64,000 bases of DNA from Vibrio nigripulchritudo ATCC 27043 (lineage in GTDB: Bacteria; Pseudomonadota; Gammaproteobacteria; Enterobacterales; Vibrionaceae). Below, piece by piece: positions 18,744-29,261 of this stretch. A model generated the notes under the pieces. That model was not told the DNA's origin and made no database searches. It saw nothing but the letters and a program-made list of their open reading frames with translations. Numbering within the stretch: the stretch's first letter is position 1; each line of letters opens with the position of its first letter. Where the stretch lies: contig NZ_AFWJ01000001.1 in assembly GCF_000222685.1 (NCBI RefSeq), positions 1-64,000 of the forward strand, given 5' to 3'. Both the position numbers and the translations under genes were made by a program.

Positions 18744-18846
18744 GGTACGTCCCTTAACTGATGATGAGGTGGGATAACACTTTGACGCTACCCCTTTATT
18801 CTTAATTAGACACAGATAGTATGAAGTTTCAGGCACTGGTGCAACA

Positions 18847-18869
18847 AAAGAGGGAGGCAAAGCCTCCCT
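18847..18869 (-). terminator. Terminator after the phosphate transporter gene
   Basis: Stem AGGGAGGC (18851-18858) with AAA loop and GCCTCCCT (18862-18869). Read on the minus strand it is followed by CTTTTG, a short U-run. Confidence 0.75.
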
Positions 18870-18913
18870 TTCTGTGCGTTTGAGTCAATAATGACATGTG
18901 GCTAACAAAAGCC

Positions 18914-20173
18914 TTACATAAACATCCCTTGGATTGCATAGAAGAACACAACAGCAAGCAGCGCGCCTGCTGGTAGTGTTACGACCCAGGAAGCAACGAT
19001 ATTACGCACTACACCTAGGTTCAGTGCTGCGATACCACGGGCGAAACCTACACCCAGAACCGCACCCACCAAAGTTTGAGTAGTTGAAATTGGCAGACCA
19101 GTACCTGATGCCAGAACAACGGTTGAAGCTGTTGCAAGCTGAGCGGCGAAACCACGGCTTGGAGTCAGTTCTGTAATGCCTGTACCTACGGTAGCCATTA
19201 CTTTGTGACCCATAGTCGCCAGACCGACAACAATACCAATACCACCAAGAGGAAGGATCCACCAGGCAATAGAGCTTTTCGTGGTGATTTCACCTAGGTT
19301 TTCAACTGTGGATACTACCGCTGAAAGAGGACCGATTGCGTTCGCAACATCGTTAGAACCGTGAGCAAAAGCCATGGCACATGCAGTGATCACCATCAGT
19401 ACGCTGAATATACTTTCAACGCCAGCAAAACTGTGGTCGTCTTCGCGGTGAGCAAATTTCTTCTGAATGTACAGGTAACCGCCAATCATAATTAGACCAG
19501 AGACACCAGCAGACCATAGCCATGCTTCTGTGTTGCTCAGGTGCAAGCCAACGTGCTTTAGACCTTTCTTGATGGTAACAAGCGCAATAACCATAGTGGT
19601 AATGAACATGTACACCGGGACAAAGCGTTTCGCGTTGATCAGCGGGTTTTCCGTATCGAAAATCAGGCGCTGTGCACTCACAAAGATCACGTAAGCGAAG
19701 AAACCAGAAATGATTGGCGTGATGATCCAGCTACCTACGATGCCTTGAACTGAGGCCCAGTCAACGGCTTCAGTACCAACGGAGATACAGGCGAAACCAA
19801 TAATGGCACCAATGATAGAGTGTGTTGTTGATACTGGCCAGCCCATGTAGGAAGCCAATAGTAGCCAGGTACCCGCTGCCAGAAGGGCAGACATCATACC
19901 GTAGACCAAAACGTCTGGCTGATCAGCAAACAGAGAGGTTTCGATTACCCCTTTACGGATCGTATCCGTCACTTCACCGCCTGCTAAGTAAGCACCGGCA
20001 AATTCGAAAATCATCGCGATGATGATCGCTTGTTTTACAGTCAGCGCTTTAGAGCCAACTGATGTACCCATGGCGTTTGCTACATCATTTGCACCAATAC
20101 CGATAGCCATCATGAAGCCAAATAATGCTGCAACTAAAATAATGATAGTGCCGTAGTTCGCGAGGATATCCAT
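18914..20173 (-). CDS. pitA: Inorganic phosphate transporter, Pit family
   Basis: 419-residue polytopic inner-membrane carrier for phosphate (as metal-phosphate with H+ or Na+). The two family repeats are clear: an N-terminal GIGANDVANAMGTSVGS (about residue 24) and an internal AHGSNDVANAIGPLSAVV (about 287). About ten hydrophobic segments surround a charged central loop (about 190-260). The start at 20173 (MDILANYG) is chosen over one 63 bases upstream, because the extra residues are hydrophilic and a TAGGT Shine-Dalgarno precedes the shorter form. It follows the PhoU-like gene by 122 bases on the same strand. Confidence 0.92.
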   Translation of the reverse strand: MDILANYGTIIILVAALFGFMMAIGIGANDVANAMGTSVGSKALTVKQAIIIAMIFEFAGAYLAGGEVTDTIRKGVIETSLFADQPDVLVYGMMSALLAAGTWLLLASYMGWPVSTTHSIIGAIIGFACISVGTEAVDWASVQGIVGSWIITPIISGFFAYVIFVSAQRLIFDTENPLINAKRFVPVYMFITTMVIALVTIKKGLKHVGLHLSNTEAWLWSAGVSGLIMIGGYLYIQKKFAHREDDHSFAGVESIFSVLMVITACAMAFAHGSNDVANAIGPLSAVVSTVENLGEITTKSSIAWWILPLGGIGIVVGLATMGHKVMATVGTGITELTPSRGFAAQLATASTVVLASGTGLPISTTQTLVGAVLGVGFARGIAALNLGVVRNIVASWVVTLPAGALLAVVFFYAIQGMFM

Positions 20174-20295
20174 CGTAATACCTAGTTGTTGGATAACGTA
20201 TGAGGGGAGTTTTGTACAAGCGCACAAGAAAGGCACACAAGCTCTCCGTGCGCCTTATTACAATCCCATCTCATGTTATGTGTTTCAGTTTTCGT

Positions 20296-20976
20296 TTATG
20301 AACGAGATAACATCAGCTCAAGCCTTGCGCCAACGCGCTGAGCTTGATCGGCGATGCCACCTACCCATTCTAAAATCTTGTATAAGAACATGATGTCGAT
20401 CGGATTGTACTTCGATTCGATCGCCATAAGTTGCTGGCGCAGTTCAATCTGCATGGCATCGGTATCATCTTCGATGGCATCCAGTTGATGGATCATCTCT
20501 GCCACTAAAGTGACTTCGCGACCCTTAAAGCCAGTTTCCAGTAATTCGTCCAGTTCGTTGATCACTTTCTGTGCTTGTTCTGCAGCATCAAGGCAACGTT
20601 TGACATACAAAATGAAGTTTTCCTGAAGTGGCTCTGGAATTTGCAGCTGACGTCCGACGACGCGACCGGCAATATCCTTCGCCAGATTGGCCAGCTTGTC
20701 TTGCTGAGTCAGCAGTTCAAGCATGTCTGTGCGGTCTACAGGTAAGAACAAACCACGAGGCAGCTTTAAGCGAATTTCTCGTTTAAGGGAATCCGCTTCC
20801 TTCTCCAGGTGAGAAATCTGTGCGCGAATTTCACTGGCTTTTTCCCAATCGCCCTGAGAGCAAACTTCAAAGAAATTTACCAGGTGGGAGCAGCACTCAT
20901 TCACACACACAACGTGGCGTTGCAAAGGTTTAATAGGGGACTTTGCAAATAACCCCATAATTGTATTTACTGGCAT
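20296..20976 (-). CDS. TIGR00153/DUF47 PhoU-like protein, phosphate transport accessory
   Basis: 226-residue all-helical protein of the DUF47 (PhoU-like) family, cytoplasmic. Recognisable stretches are GLFAKSPIKPLQRHV at the N-terminus, QISHLEKEADSLKREIRLKLPRG with the acidic metal-binding type EADxxK, and LPVDRTDMLELLTQQDKLAN. Members are usually next to pit genes and thought to modulate the transporter (inference from context). An AGGTT Shine-Dalgarno precedes the ATG at 20976; an alternative ATG at 20958 is possible. Confidence 0.88.
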   Translation of the reverse strand: MPVNTIMGLFAKSPIKPLQRHVVCVNECCSHLVNFFEVCSQGDWEKASEIRAQISHLEKEADSLKREIRLKLPRGLFLPVDRTDMLELLTQQDKLANLAKDIAGRVVGRQLQIPEPLQENFILYVKRCLDAAEQAQKVINELDELLETGFKGREVTLVAEMIHQLDAIEDDTDAMQIELRQQLMAIESKYNPIDIMFLYKILEWVGGIADQAQRVGARLELMLSRS

Positions 20977-21177
20977 GGTTATTCAACCTAAAAAATATAA
21001 CCTATAGAAACTTCAGCCATAAGGCGAAATCTTGAACGATGGCTATAAAGTCGCGCATGTTAACCTAATCAATCCATCATTAAAACTGTTTTAGATCATC
21101 ATTTGGGCTATATTTGCCACTTGCCGATGATGGTATTAGGCAATATGCTGTCAGGGTCATCCGTTAAAGGTAAAAAT

Positions 21178-22692
21178 ATGGAAACCGAGATAGAACTGAA
21201 GTTTTTCGTTTCACCTGAATTTTCAACGACTTTGGTTGCCAAAATAGCTGAAGAAAAAGTTCTTCAGCACAGTTGTCGAGAGCTGGGTAACACCTACTTC
21301 GATACACCGGATAATTGGTTAAGACAACACGACACTGGTCTACGGATTCGACGCTACGATGATGTCTTTGTTCAGACAGTCAAAACCGCAGGGCGTGTTG
21401 TCGCAGGTTTGCATCAACGACCTGAATATAATGCAGAACATTCCAGCAATTCTCCCGACCTGACACTTCATCCTAACGATATATGGCCAGTAGGCAAAGA
21501 ATTAGACGTGCTTCAGCAAGAGCTTACTCCCATTTTTTCTACCGATTTCAAACGCGAGCAATGGCTTATCAGTATGTCTGACGGCAGTCAGGTTGAAGTT
21601 GCGTTTGATCAGGGGTGGGTGAGTGCAAGTGGCAATCGGGATGAGATTTGTGAAGTTGAACTTGAGCTTAAGTCTGGTCAGACAGATGCGCTTTTCAATC
21701 TCGCCCGCACATTGAGTGAAAATGGTGGCATGCGATTAGGTAACCTAAGCAAAGCCGCACGCGGTTACCGACTGGCTTATGGCTATGAAGGTGACAAAGT
21801 AAAACCGCTACCTCTGGTTTCTACAGAAACTTCGCACAACGCGGAATACTGCTTCATTCAGTCGTTAGAACATGCTCTGGAACATTGGCATTATCACGAA
21901 CAAATTTATGTTGAGCGTGATGAATTCAACGCCCTTCATGAAATTGCACATTCCATCGGATTCATTCGTCAGACCCTGTCTGTGTTTGGAGGCATTGTAC
22001 CGCGCCGTGCCAGTGCGATTCTTCGCCAAGAACTGATGTGGCTAGAAGAAGAACTGAACTGGTTGAAAACTGCGGTTTACCTTGACGATCTGATGGAAGA
22101 CAAAGGGCACGTCCTGCGTAAACTGGATGCTCGGAAATGGCTGGTGGATCAGCTTGGTATTCAACGGGACGCCCTGCCAGACAGAGAACAGGCACTTAAA
22201 TTACTTTGTTCATCGCGCTACACAGGTTTGTTGTTAGATCTGAGCCGCTGGATCCTGACCCGTGGCTGGCAGCCGTTTCTTGATGACAAAGCAAGAGAGA
22301 AAATGGCACAAGGTGTGCGACAGTTCTCGGCAAAACAACTCGACAGAACTTGGGCTGAGCTGGTTGAAGCGTTTCCACCTGAGCGTCAATTGAACCGACA
22401 AGAATACATTGACCAGCAATACCGATTGACCCGCAATCTTTACACTGGCATCTGCTTCGCATCTATTTATGACTTTGAAGACCGCAATGCTTTCCGGCTG
22501 CCATGGGAAGATCTCAGGCAGGGAATTGATGATCTTTTAATGTTAGAACCTTTGCATGCGTTGTTGGAGCAATTGGAAGGTGATGAGCAAGCGCAACTGG
22601 AGCGTTGGCTGATTCGCCAGGAGAACTCCATCTTGCATGCCATGGAACAGACTCGCCAGATGAGCATCGATGCCACACCTTATTGGCAATAA
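21178..22692 (+). CDS. ygiF: CYTH-CHAD inorganic triphosphatase (YgiF-like)
   Basis: 504-residue two-domain protein. The N-terminal CYTH domain (about 1-200) has the signature METEIELKF (ExExK), with alternating Arg/Lys/Glu tunnel residues (RIRRYDD, ELELKSG) that bind triphosphate and metal. The C-terminal CHAD domain (about 215-500) is His/Arg-rich and predicted to bind polyphosphate. E. coli YgiF hydrolyses tripolyphosphate. The start at 21178 is chosen because the preceding 25 residues lie in the divergent promoter region and AAAGGT precedes this ATG. Neighbouring phosphate transport genes fit a role in (poly)phosphate handling. Confidence 0.9.
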   Translation: METEIELKFFVSPEFSTTLVAKIAEEKVLQHSCRELGNTYFDTPDNWLRQHDTGLRIRRYDDVFVQTVKTAGRVVAGLHQRPEYNAEHSSNSPDLTLHPNDIWPVGKELDVLQQELTPIFSTDFKREQWLISMSDGSQVEVAFDQGWVSASGNRDEICEVELELKSGQTDALFNLARTLSENGGMRLGNLSKAARGYRLAYGYEGDKVKPLPLVSTETSHNAEYCFIQSLEHALEHWHYHEQIYVERDEFNALHEIAHSIGFIRQTLSVFGGIVPRRASAILRQELMWLEEELNWLKTAVYLDDLMEDKGHVLRKLDARKWLVDQLGIQRDALPDREQALKLLCSSRYTGLLLDLSRWILTRGWQPFLDDKAREKMAQGVRQFSAKQLDRTWAELVEAFPPERQLNRQEYIDQQYRLTRNLYTGICFASIYDFEDRNAFRLPWEDLRQGIDDLLMLEPLHALLEQLEGDEQAQLERWLIRQENSILHAMEQTRQMSIDATPYWQ

Positions 22693-22712
22693 ATAGCAAA
22701 AATCTTAAATCC

Positions 22713-22745
22713 ATTACCCAAGTGAATGTCCTTCACTTGGGTAAT
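22713..22745. repeat. Perfect 14-bp inverted repeat after ygiF
   Basis: ATTACCCAAGTGAA and TTCACTTGGGTAAT separated by TGTCC. There is no T-run after it, so it is not a standard intrinsic terminator. It may be a factor-dependent 3' end hairpin or a member of an interspersed vibrio repeat family. Confidence 0.9.
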
Positions 22746-22825
22746 CTATGTGATAAGACTAATATCCACTCTTTATTTTTTAGCTCAATTCGGGCTCATT
22801 TCTTTATCTAACTCAAAAAGTTACT

Positions 22826-22851
22826 TCAGGTTTCTGTATCAATGCCGATAC
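22826..22851 (+). promoter_or_regulatory. Candidate sigma-28 (FliA) promoter of the chemoreceptor
   Basis: TCAGGTTT, 10 bases, then GCCGATAC. The enterobacterial sigma-28 consensus is TAAAGTTT, 11 bases, GCCGATAA; this has 6/8 and 7/8 matches with a spacer one base short. Its position before a chemotaxis receptor supports it, but the implied leader is long (about 245 bases). Confidence 0.4.
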
Positions 22852-23104
22852 AAAAATCACGGGTTTCTCAACAAAATGCGTGAACAACAAGCATTGGATC
22901 ACAATTAGGGCAATCCGTAGACGAAAAGTGACTGGTAGCTCAATGACTGTCTGATGTCTTTGTTATCATGCTTTTTTCATACGAGGCGTAAAATAAATCC
23001 TCAACAACGATAAAGCTACGTCTCATAAGGAATGCGGCAACGTTCGTGCCCTATTAAAAATGAACGTTCGCAATGAAAGATGAACAAAAGGTGGAGTAGG
23101 TGCG

Positions 23105-24709
23105 ATGGCGAGCATGAAATTCAAGCCGTGGGAACGAGTCATTACTGACATTCGTTTGGTCCCAAAACTCGTAATGTTGATGGTATTCAGTACCGTTTTG
23201 ATCATTGCGAAACAATTGTGGGATGCGAGCACTTTTTATGACTCCTTGGTAATTGTCCAAAAAGACCAAGCCAAAGAAGTTTCTCACGCTCAAGCTTCAT
23301 TTATTGATAGCGTATTAGCGAGTAACGGTTCAGGTGCCACGTCTCTGGCAGAAAAAACCATCACCGCACTGGTTAAGAATTCAGACAACAATCACTACGT
23401 TTATCTGGTAGAACGCAATACTGGCAAAGTATTAGGTCACCCTTCTGCCAGACAAATCTCGGATCTTTCTCAAACCACAGAAAATGGTCAACAGCTTTCT
23501 GGCCTGATCGGCAGTGCTTCTTCCGGCTTTGGTTTCGAGCTGGAAAACGGCAATCGTTTTGAATACGCCAGTAAAATCAATGGTGCCGATTGGTTTGTTG
23601 TTGCCTCGCAAAGCGGCGATGTTGCACAGATGCGTTACGACGAATACCTAATGCAAGTGTTCTGGCAAACCATTGTGATGATCATCGTATTTGTTGTATT
23701 GCTTCTGGGCGCGGCAAGAATCATGCTTCGCCAGACTCAATACATCGCATCCAGCATCCAGCGTATGGCAGATAAAGATCTGTCCACACCGATCAACATG
23801 GAATGCAAAGATGAATACGGCGATCTCGCTCGCGAGCTGGAAAAGACACGAGCTCAGTTGCAAGAAGTGATCAAGATGCAGATCGATTCATCACAAGAGT
23901 TGTCTGGTCTTACCGAAGTCATGACGATCAGCATGTCTGAGACAAAAGAATCGGCACAAGAAGAGTTTAACGAAATCGACCAGCTAGCAACTGCGATGAG
24001 CGAGATGACGACAACGGTGCAAACCGTCGCAGAGCATGCACAAAACGCTTCATCTGTGACAGAAAATGCTTCTCAACAAGCGCAGCAAGGTCAACGATTT
24101 GTTCAGGACACAGTTGGCAAAATGAGTGAGCTATCAGGAGACATTTCCGAGTCGGCACAAGCAGTTAACCAAGTGGAAGAGCGTGTTGAATCCATTGGTA
24201 GCGTAGTAGGAACGATTCAGGGGATTTCTGAGCAGACTAACCTGTTGGCATTGAATGCGGCTATTGAGGCGGCTCGTGCTGGTGAAGCGGGTCGTGGTTT
24301 CGCAGTCGTCGCCGACGAAGTTCGAAATCTTGCACAACGTACTCAGCAAGCAACAGTTGAAATTCAGGAAATGATTACTCAGCTACAAAGCAGTGCCAAT
24401 TCTGCGGTAGAGCTGATGGAAAAAAGTGTTGTGGAAGCAGCAGAAGGGGTCGATCTGGTTACCAATGCTGGCACCGAGCTTGATGGTATCGTGGCTCAGG
24501 TAAGTGAAATCAACGACATGAACTTCCAGATCGCCACCGCTGCGGGTCAGCAGAGTACGGTTGCCGAAGAGATGAACCAGAACCTGACCAATGTTCGTGA
24601 ACTGGTTGAAGCTTCGGTTGTGGTTGTCAGCGAGCTGCTTGAAACCTCCGAAATCATGCAGACCAATGCCGAAGAGCTAGATGGTAAAATACAGTCGTTT
24701 AATGTTTGA
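23105..24709 (+). CDS. Methyl-accepting chemotaxis protein
   Basis: 534-residue transmembrane chemoreceptor. There is a first membrane segment at about 19-38, a periplasmic sensor of about 145 residues with a Cache-like layout ([17 protein letters not shown], then [18 protein letters not shown]), and a second membrane segment at about 188-208. A HAMP domain follows, then a long signalling domain with the hairpin tip [19 protein letters not shown] and [18 protein letters not shown]. There is no C-terminal NWETF-type CheR-binding pentapeptide; it ends QSFNV. The ligand cannot be told from sequence. It is a lone gene with its own terminator. Confidence 0.93.
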   Translation: MASMKFKPWERVITDIRLVPKLVMLMVFSTVLIIAKQLWDASTFYDSLVIVQKDQAKEVSHAQASFIDSVLASNGSGATSLAEKTITALVKNSDNNHYVYLVERNTGKVLGHPSARQISDLSQTTENGQQLSGLIGSASSGFGFELENGNRFEYASKINGADWFVVASQSGDVAQMRYDEYLMQVFWQTIVMIIVFVVLLLGAARIMLRQTQYIASSIQRMADKDLSTPINMECKDEYGDLARELEKTRAQLQEVIKMQIDSSQELSGLTEVMTISMSETKESAQEEFNEIDQLATAMSEMTTTVQTVAEHAQNASSVTENASQQAQQGQRFVQDTVGKMSELSGDISESAQAVNQVEERVESIGSVVGTIQGISEQTNLLALNAAIEAARAGEAGRGFAVVADEVRNLAQRTQQATVEIQEMITQLQSSANSAVELMEKSVVEAAEGVDLVTNAGTELDGIVAQVSEINDMNFQIATAAGQQSTVAEEMNQNLTNVRELVEASVVVVSELLETSEIMQTNAEELDGKIQSFNV

Positions 24710-24727
24710 TTATAAAATCGCTAAATA

Positions 24728-24758
24728 ACGCCCACATCCCATATGTGGGCGTTTTTTT
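24728..24758 (+). terminator. Chemoreceptor gene terminator
   Basis: Stem ACGCCCACAT / ATGTGGGCGT (24728-24737 and 24743-24752) with 5-base loop and T-run to 24758. Confidence 0.92.
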
Positions 24759-24812
24759 ATGTGATATGGTAAATCGAATAAAAATAACCTAACTCGTTGA
24801 CAGGGATAGACA

Positions 24813-27662
24813 ATGACCTTACCGACGCCGATTGCCGAACAAGCCCAACTTTCACGTCAAAAGATCGAAGAACAATACCCATCCGTGTTTGAAACCTGGC
24901 CAGAGAACAAACTGGTCGAGTTGGAACGTGTTCTTGGATTAAGCGATTTTATTTCCGACAGCTTGCTGCGAGATGAAAAGCTGTGTAAACGCCTGCCAGA
25001 GATGCTGGCGACGCAGAATCGGTCGGTGGATTATCGCGATAGATTGAAGAAGCTTTTGGCGAAAACGGAAGACGAGAACGCCATGATGAAAAGGCTTCGA
25101 GAATTCCGTCGTCGGGAAATGGTCTATATCGCATGGCGAGATTTCACTTCTTCCTGGTCATTGGAAAACAGTCTGCTTCACTTGTCTGCATTAGCAGAAG
25201 CATTGATTTTTGAAACCTATCACCACCTCTATCAAACCTGCTGTAACGAGTGGGGAACCCCATGTAATGAAAATGGTGAAGCCCAACCTATGCTCATCAT
25301 TGGTATGGGAAAACTGGGTGGAGGTGAGTTAAATTTCTCGTCTGATATCGACCTGATTTTTACCTACCCGGAAAACGGCGAAACTCAAGGTGCCAGACGC
25401 AGTATTGCCAATGCGCAATTCTTCACACGATTAGGTCAGCGTTTAATTAAAGCGTTAGATCAACAAACCTTCGACGGTTTCTGTTACCGAGTTGATATGA
25501 GGCTACGCCCGTTTGGTGAAAGTGGTCCATTGGTAATGAGTTATGCTGCTCTTGAAGATTATTACCAGGAGCAGGGGCGTGACTGGGAACGCTACGCCAT
25601 GATCAAAGCCCGAGTCATGGGGCGGGAAATGTACCCGGAATATCAGGAACTGCGTGGGATGTTACGTCCGTTCGTATTCCGCCGTTACATTGATTTCAGT
25701 GCCATTCAGTCATTGCGTCGAATGAAGTCGATGATCAGCACCGAAGTGCGCCGTCGTGGTTTGTCGGACAACATTAAACTGGGTGCTGGTGGCATTCGTG
25801 AAGTGGAATTCATTGCTCAGGTTTTCCAGTTGATTCGCGGTGGTCGCGAGCCAAGCTTGCGTGGTCGTGGCTTGCTTGAAACGTTGAATGCTATCGAAGA
25901 CAAAGCCTTGCTCAACTCAGAAGAAGTTGGACAACTGCGCGAAGGTTATCTGTTCCTCAGAAAACTAGAAAATTTGATTCAGGCAATTGGTGATAAACAG
26001 ACTCAAACGCTACCAGACAAAGAGCTGGACAGGCAGAGACTGGCATTTGCCCTCAAAGCGGAAAGTTGGGAAGCATTGCGTGAACAAATCGGCCAGTACA
26101 TGGAGAACATTCATGGTGTATTCGAACTGCTGATTGGCGAAGAAGAGGAAGAGACACAAACCGTCGCCAAACACTTCAGTGAAATGTGGGATCTTGCTCA
26201 TAAAGAGGAAGTGCTTACTCACATTCTGGAAGATGACTTAAAAGTCGAAACCCCAGAACCCATGGTGCAAACTATTGTTGGCTTTAAAACCGATCTGGCG
26301 AAAAAAACGTTGGGACCGAGAGGGCGTGAAGTTTTAAACCGCCTCATGCCGAAAATCTTCCATGCTTTGTATAACCACAAGGATGCGGAATTCGGTTTAC
26401 CGCGTGTGCTGCATCTTCTGCACAACATATGCACTCGTACAACCTACCTTGAGCTTCTGGACGAACACCCGGCGGCACTGACTCAGCTCGTAAGGCTCTG
26501 TACTGCCAGTCCAATGATATCCGAGCAGCTTTCCCGCTACCCCATTCTTCTGGATGAGCTACTCGATCCTCAGCATCTTTACAATCCAATACCCTTAACG
26601 GAATACAAGTCGGAGCTGCGTGATTATCTTGCTCGAATCCCCGAGGACGATATGGAGCAGCAGATGGAAGCGCTGCGTCAGTTTAAGCAGATCTGCATTC
26701 TTCGAATTGCGGCGGCTGACATTGCAGGTGTGTTGCCCGTCATGAAAGTAAGTGACCACTTGACGTATCTTGCAGAGGCCATTGTTGAAGCGGTCGTTGG
26801 GCAAGCCTGGCTACAAGTTACGGAAAAGTACGGTGAACCTACCCACCTTAAAGACAGAGATGGAAAAGGCTTTGCGGTGATTGGATACGGCAAAGTGGGT
26901 GGCTGGGAGCTGGGTTACAACTCGGATCTGGACATCGTGTTCATGCACGACTGCCCGGTTCATGTGTACACCGATGGAAAAAAAGAAATCGATGGTCGAC
27001 AGTTCTACCTCCGACTTGCTCAGCGAATCATCCACATTTTCTCTACTCGGACAGCGTCGGGTATTTTGTATGAAGCCGATACGCGTCTTCGCCCGTCTGG
27101 TGCGTCTGGAATGTTGGTGAGCCCAACGGATGCATTTGAAGAGTATCAGCTTCAGGATGCCTGGACATGGGAACATCAGGCGTTAGTACGTGCGCGCGCA
27201 ATTTATAGCGATGCGCCTTTAAAAGAAGCCTTTGAAGCAACTCGCGCTAAGGTGCTGTCGCAATCTCGTGAACAGGACAAACTGAAGAAAGAAGTGGTGG
27301 AAATGCGTGAAAAAATGCGCGACCACTTAGGCGGAAAGAAATCGGGTCGCTTTATGTTGAAGCAGGATCCCGGCGGCATCACCGATATTGAATTTCTGGT
27401 GCAATACCTTGTCCTAAACTTCAGTTCGCAATCGGAATCTTTGCTGACTTACTCCGATAATGTGCGCATTCTTGAAGCCGCAGCAAACCTGTCATTGTTG
27501 CCAGCACAGCAAGCCGCCAAGTTAACGTCGGCATACACTACGATTCGGGATGAAATTCATCACCGTAACTTGTTGAATCAAGATGCGGATGTTGCAGAAG
27601 ATCGACTTAAAGAAGAACGTGAATGCGTTATCCATTCATGGCGTGAGTGGCTAATCGACTAA
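24813..27662 (+). CDS. glnE: Bifunctional glutamine synthetase adenylyltransferase / deadenylase
   Basis: 949-residue cytosolic enzyme that adds AMP to glutamine synthetase or removes it phosphorolytically, under PII control. Two nucleotidyltransferase domains are present. The N-terminal deadenylylase has [20 protein letters not shown] (about 165-185) and the C-terminal adenylyltransferase has [20 protein letters not shown] (about 690-710). Each is followed by its helical regulatory domain ([12 protein letters not shown] and [12 protein letters not shown]). Length agrees with the family (about 945). A promoter is expected in the 54 bases after the upstream terminator. Confidence 0.97.
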   Translation: MTLPTPIAEQAQLSRQKIEEQYPSVFETWPENKLVELERVLGLSDFISDSLLRDEKLCKRLPEMLATQNRSVDYRDRLKKLLAKTEDENAMMKRLREFRRREMVYIAWRDFTSSWSLENSLLHLSALAEALIFETYHHLYQTCCNEWGTPCNENGEAQPMLIIGMGKLGGGELNFSSDIDLIFTYPENGETQGARRSIANAQFFTRLGQRLIKALDQQTFDGFCYRVDMRLRPFGESGPLVMSYAALEDYYQEQGRDWERYAMIKARVMGREMYPEYQELRGMLRPFVFRRYIDFSAIQSLRRMKSMISTEVRRRGLSDNIKLGAGGIREVEFIAQVFQLIRGGREPSLRGRGLLETLNAIEDKALLNSEEVGQLREGYLFLRKLENLIQAIGDKQTQTLPDKELDRQRLAFALKAESWEALREQIGQYMENIHGVFELLIGEEEEETQTVAKHFSEMWDLAHKEEVLTHILEDDLKVETPEPMVQTIVGFKTDLAKKTLGPRGREVLNRLMPKIFHALYNHKDAEFGLPRVLHLLHNICTRTTYLELLDEHPAALTQLVRLCTASPMISEQLSRYPILLDELLDPQHLYNPIPLTEYKSELRDYLARIPEDDMEQQMEALRQFKQICILRIAAADIAGVLPVMKVSDHLTYLAEAIVEAVVGQAWLQVTEKYGEPTHLKDRDGKGFAVIGYGKVGGWELGYNSDLDIVFMHDCPVHVYTDGKKEIDGRQFYLRLAQRIIHIFSTRTASGILYEADTRLRPSGASGMLVSPTDAFEEYQLQDAWTWEHQALVRARAIYSDAPLKEAFEATRAKVLSQSREQDKLKKEVVEMREKMRDHLGGKKSGRFMLKQDPGGITDIEFLVQYLVLNFSSQSESLLTYSDNVRILEAAANLSLLPAQQAAKLTSAYTTIRDEIHHRNLLNQDADVAEDRLKEERECVIHSWREWLID

Positions 27663-27672
27663 AAGCCAACAT

Positions 27673-27711
27673 GTTCAGGACTGACTGTTACGCCTGAACC
27701 CCACTTTTTTT
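27673..27711 (+). terminator. Weak terminator after glnE
   Basis: A 7-bp stem GTTCAGG/CCTGAAC (27673-27679 and 27693-27699) with a T-run at 27705-27711, five bases beyond the stem. The gap makes it a weak or factor-assisted terminator, so some read-through to hldE is possible. Confidence 0.45.
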
Positions 27712-27764
27712 GGTTCTGGTGGCTATGTTACTATGCCGCCGGAATTGTATTTTTGGAGACAAAC

Positions 27765-29195
27765 ATGAAACCAATTTTGCCGGATTACGCTCAATCAGGA
27801 GTGCTTATTGTTGGCGACGTGATGCTTGACCGCTACTGGTACGGACCAACGGGACGCATTTCCCCAGAAGCCCCAGTCCCCGTGGTTAAGGTCGAAGACA
27901 ACGAAGAGCGTCCTGGCGGTGCGGCAAACGTGGCCATGAACATTGCAGCGCTGGGCGGTCACGCTCACCTTGTTGGGTTAACCGGTGAAGATGAGCCTGC
28001 AAAAGTTCTGAATGATAAGTTGTCGTCTCTGAAAGTAAAATGCGATTTTGTCGCTCTTCCTGATTTTCCGACCATCACCAAACTTCGAGTGATGAGCCGT
28101 GGTCAGCAGTTGATTCGCCTCGATTTTGAAGACAGCTTCGAAAATACCGATGCGCAATACGTTTTAGAGCGTATGGAAAAAGCGTTGCCAAACGTGAAGT
28201 CAGTGATTTTGTCTGATTATGCAAAGGGCGCTCTGGAACACGTTCAACAGTTCATCCAGAAAGCACGCGCTGCGAATGTGCCGGTTTTCATTGACCCTAA
28301 AGGGGCGGATTTTGAGCGTTATCGCGGTGCCACATTGCTTACACCAAATATGGCGGAGTTTGAGCTGGTCGCAGGCAAAGTCAAAAACGAAGAAGAGTTG
28401 GTCGAAAAGGGCTTAGCTTTGATTGAGGAGTTCGATTTTGAAGCTCTGCTGGTCACTCGAAGTGAACACGGCATGACTCTGCTTCGCAAAGGGCAAGAAC
28501 CCTTCCACCTGCCAACCCAGGCAAAAGAGGTGTTTGATGTAACAGGTGCGGGTGATACTGTTATTTCGGTACTTGCAGCGTCTGTTGCAGCTGGTAAGCC
28601 ACTAGATGAAGCTTGTGCGCTGGCGAATGCAGCAGCAGGCGTGGTGGTTGGCAAGCTGGGTACATCGACCCTTTCTACTATTGAGCTGGCTGAAGCAGTA
28701 CACGGCTCTCAGGACACCGATTTTGGTGTAATTACTGAAGCTGACCTAATCGATGCAGTGAAGAAAGCCCGTGCAAAAGGTGAGAAAGTGGTCATGACCA
28801 ATGGTTGCTTCGATATCTTGCACGCAGGTCATGTCTCTTACCTAAATCATGCAGCAGAACTGGGTGATCGACTGATTGTTGCCGTCAATACCGATGAGTC
28901 GGTCAAGGCGTTAAAAGGTCCTGGTCGACCGGTAAACTCTACTGAACGCCGTATGGCGGTATTGGCTGGGTTGGGCGCGGTGGACTGGGTTGTGCCATTC
29001 AGCGAAGAAACCCCACAGCGCTTAATTTCTGAAGTTCTGCCGAGCCTGCTGGTGAAAGGTGGTGATTACAAACCCGAAGAAATTGCAGGTGGTGAGGAAG
29101 TGATTGCTGCTGGCGGTGAAGTACAGGTTCTTAATTTCGAAGATGGTTGCTCAACGACAGAAATCATTGAAGCCATCAAAGGTGGACGCGGTTAG
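27765..29195 (+). CDS. hldE: Bifunctional heptose-7-phosphate kinase / heptose-1-phosphate adenylyltransferase HldE
   Basis: 476-residue enzyme for ADP-heptose, the precursor of the LPS inner core. The N-terminal ribokinase-like domain (about 1-318) shows [20 protein letters not shown] and the anion-hole [14 protein letters not shown]. The C-terminal cytidylyltransferase-like domain (about 340-476) has [16 protein letters not shown] with the HxGH motif. The ATG at 27765, with GGAG 6 bases upstream, is used; an in-frame TTG at 27753 precedes the Shine-Dalgarno and is rejected. Confidence 0.96.
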   Translation: MKPILPDYAQSGVLIVGDVMLDRYWYGPTGRISPEAPVPVVKVEDNEERPGGAANVAMNIAALGGHAHLVGLTGEDEPAKVLNDKLSSLKVKCDFVALPDFPTITKLRVMSRGQQLIRLDFEDSFENTDAQYVLERMEKALPNVKSVILSDYAKGALEHVQQFIQKARAANVPVFIDPKGADFERYRGATLLTPNMAEFELVAGKVKNEEELVEKGLALIEEFDFEALLVTRSEHGMTLLRKGQEPFHLPTQAKEVFDVTGAGDTVISVLAASVAAGKPLDEACALANAAAGVVVGKLGTSTLSTIELAEAVHGSQDTDFGVITEADLIDAVKKARAKGEKVVMTNGCFDILHAGHVSYLNHAAELGDRLIVAVNTDESVKALKGPGRPVNSTERRMAVLAGLGAVDWVVPFSEETPQRLISEVLPSLLVKGGDYKPEEIAGGEEVIAAGGEVQVLNFEDGCSTTEIIEAIKGGRG

Positions 29196-29214
29196 TCTAC
29201 CCTTCGGTTAAAAC

Positions 29215-29242
29215 AAAAAACGACGCTTAAGCGTCGTTTTTT
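29215..29242. terminator. Bidirectional terminator between hldE and tolC
   Basis: A perfect palindrome of 28 bases: AAAAAA, a 6-bp GC-rich stem arm, the core TTAA, the complementary arm, TTTTTT. Ideal for both converging genes. Confidence 0.93.
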
Positions 29243-29261
29243 ATATCTTCAATCCTAGCGA

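Larger units (their letters stand above)
22693..23104. promoter_or_regulatory. Gene-free region of 412 bases upstream of the chemoreceptor
   Basis: It holds a perfect 14-bp inverted repeat (22713-22745) and a sigma-28-like promoter (22826-22851). The remainder is AT-rich with no open frame I would call a gene. The Shine-Dalgarno of the chemoreceptor (GGTGGAG at 23090-23096) lies at its end. Confidence 0.6.

Noticed and set aside
20218-20259. GCGCAC/GTGCGC inverted repeat between the PhoU-like and Pit genes
   Set aside because: Short imperfect stem without a T-run on the minus strand; too weak to call a terminator or operator.
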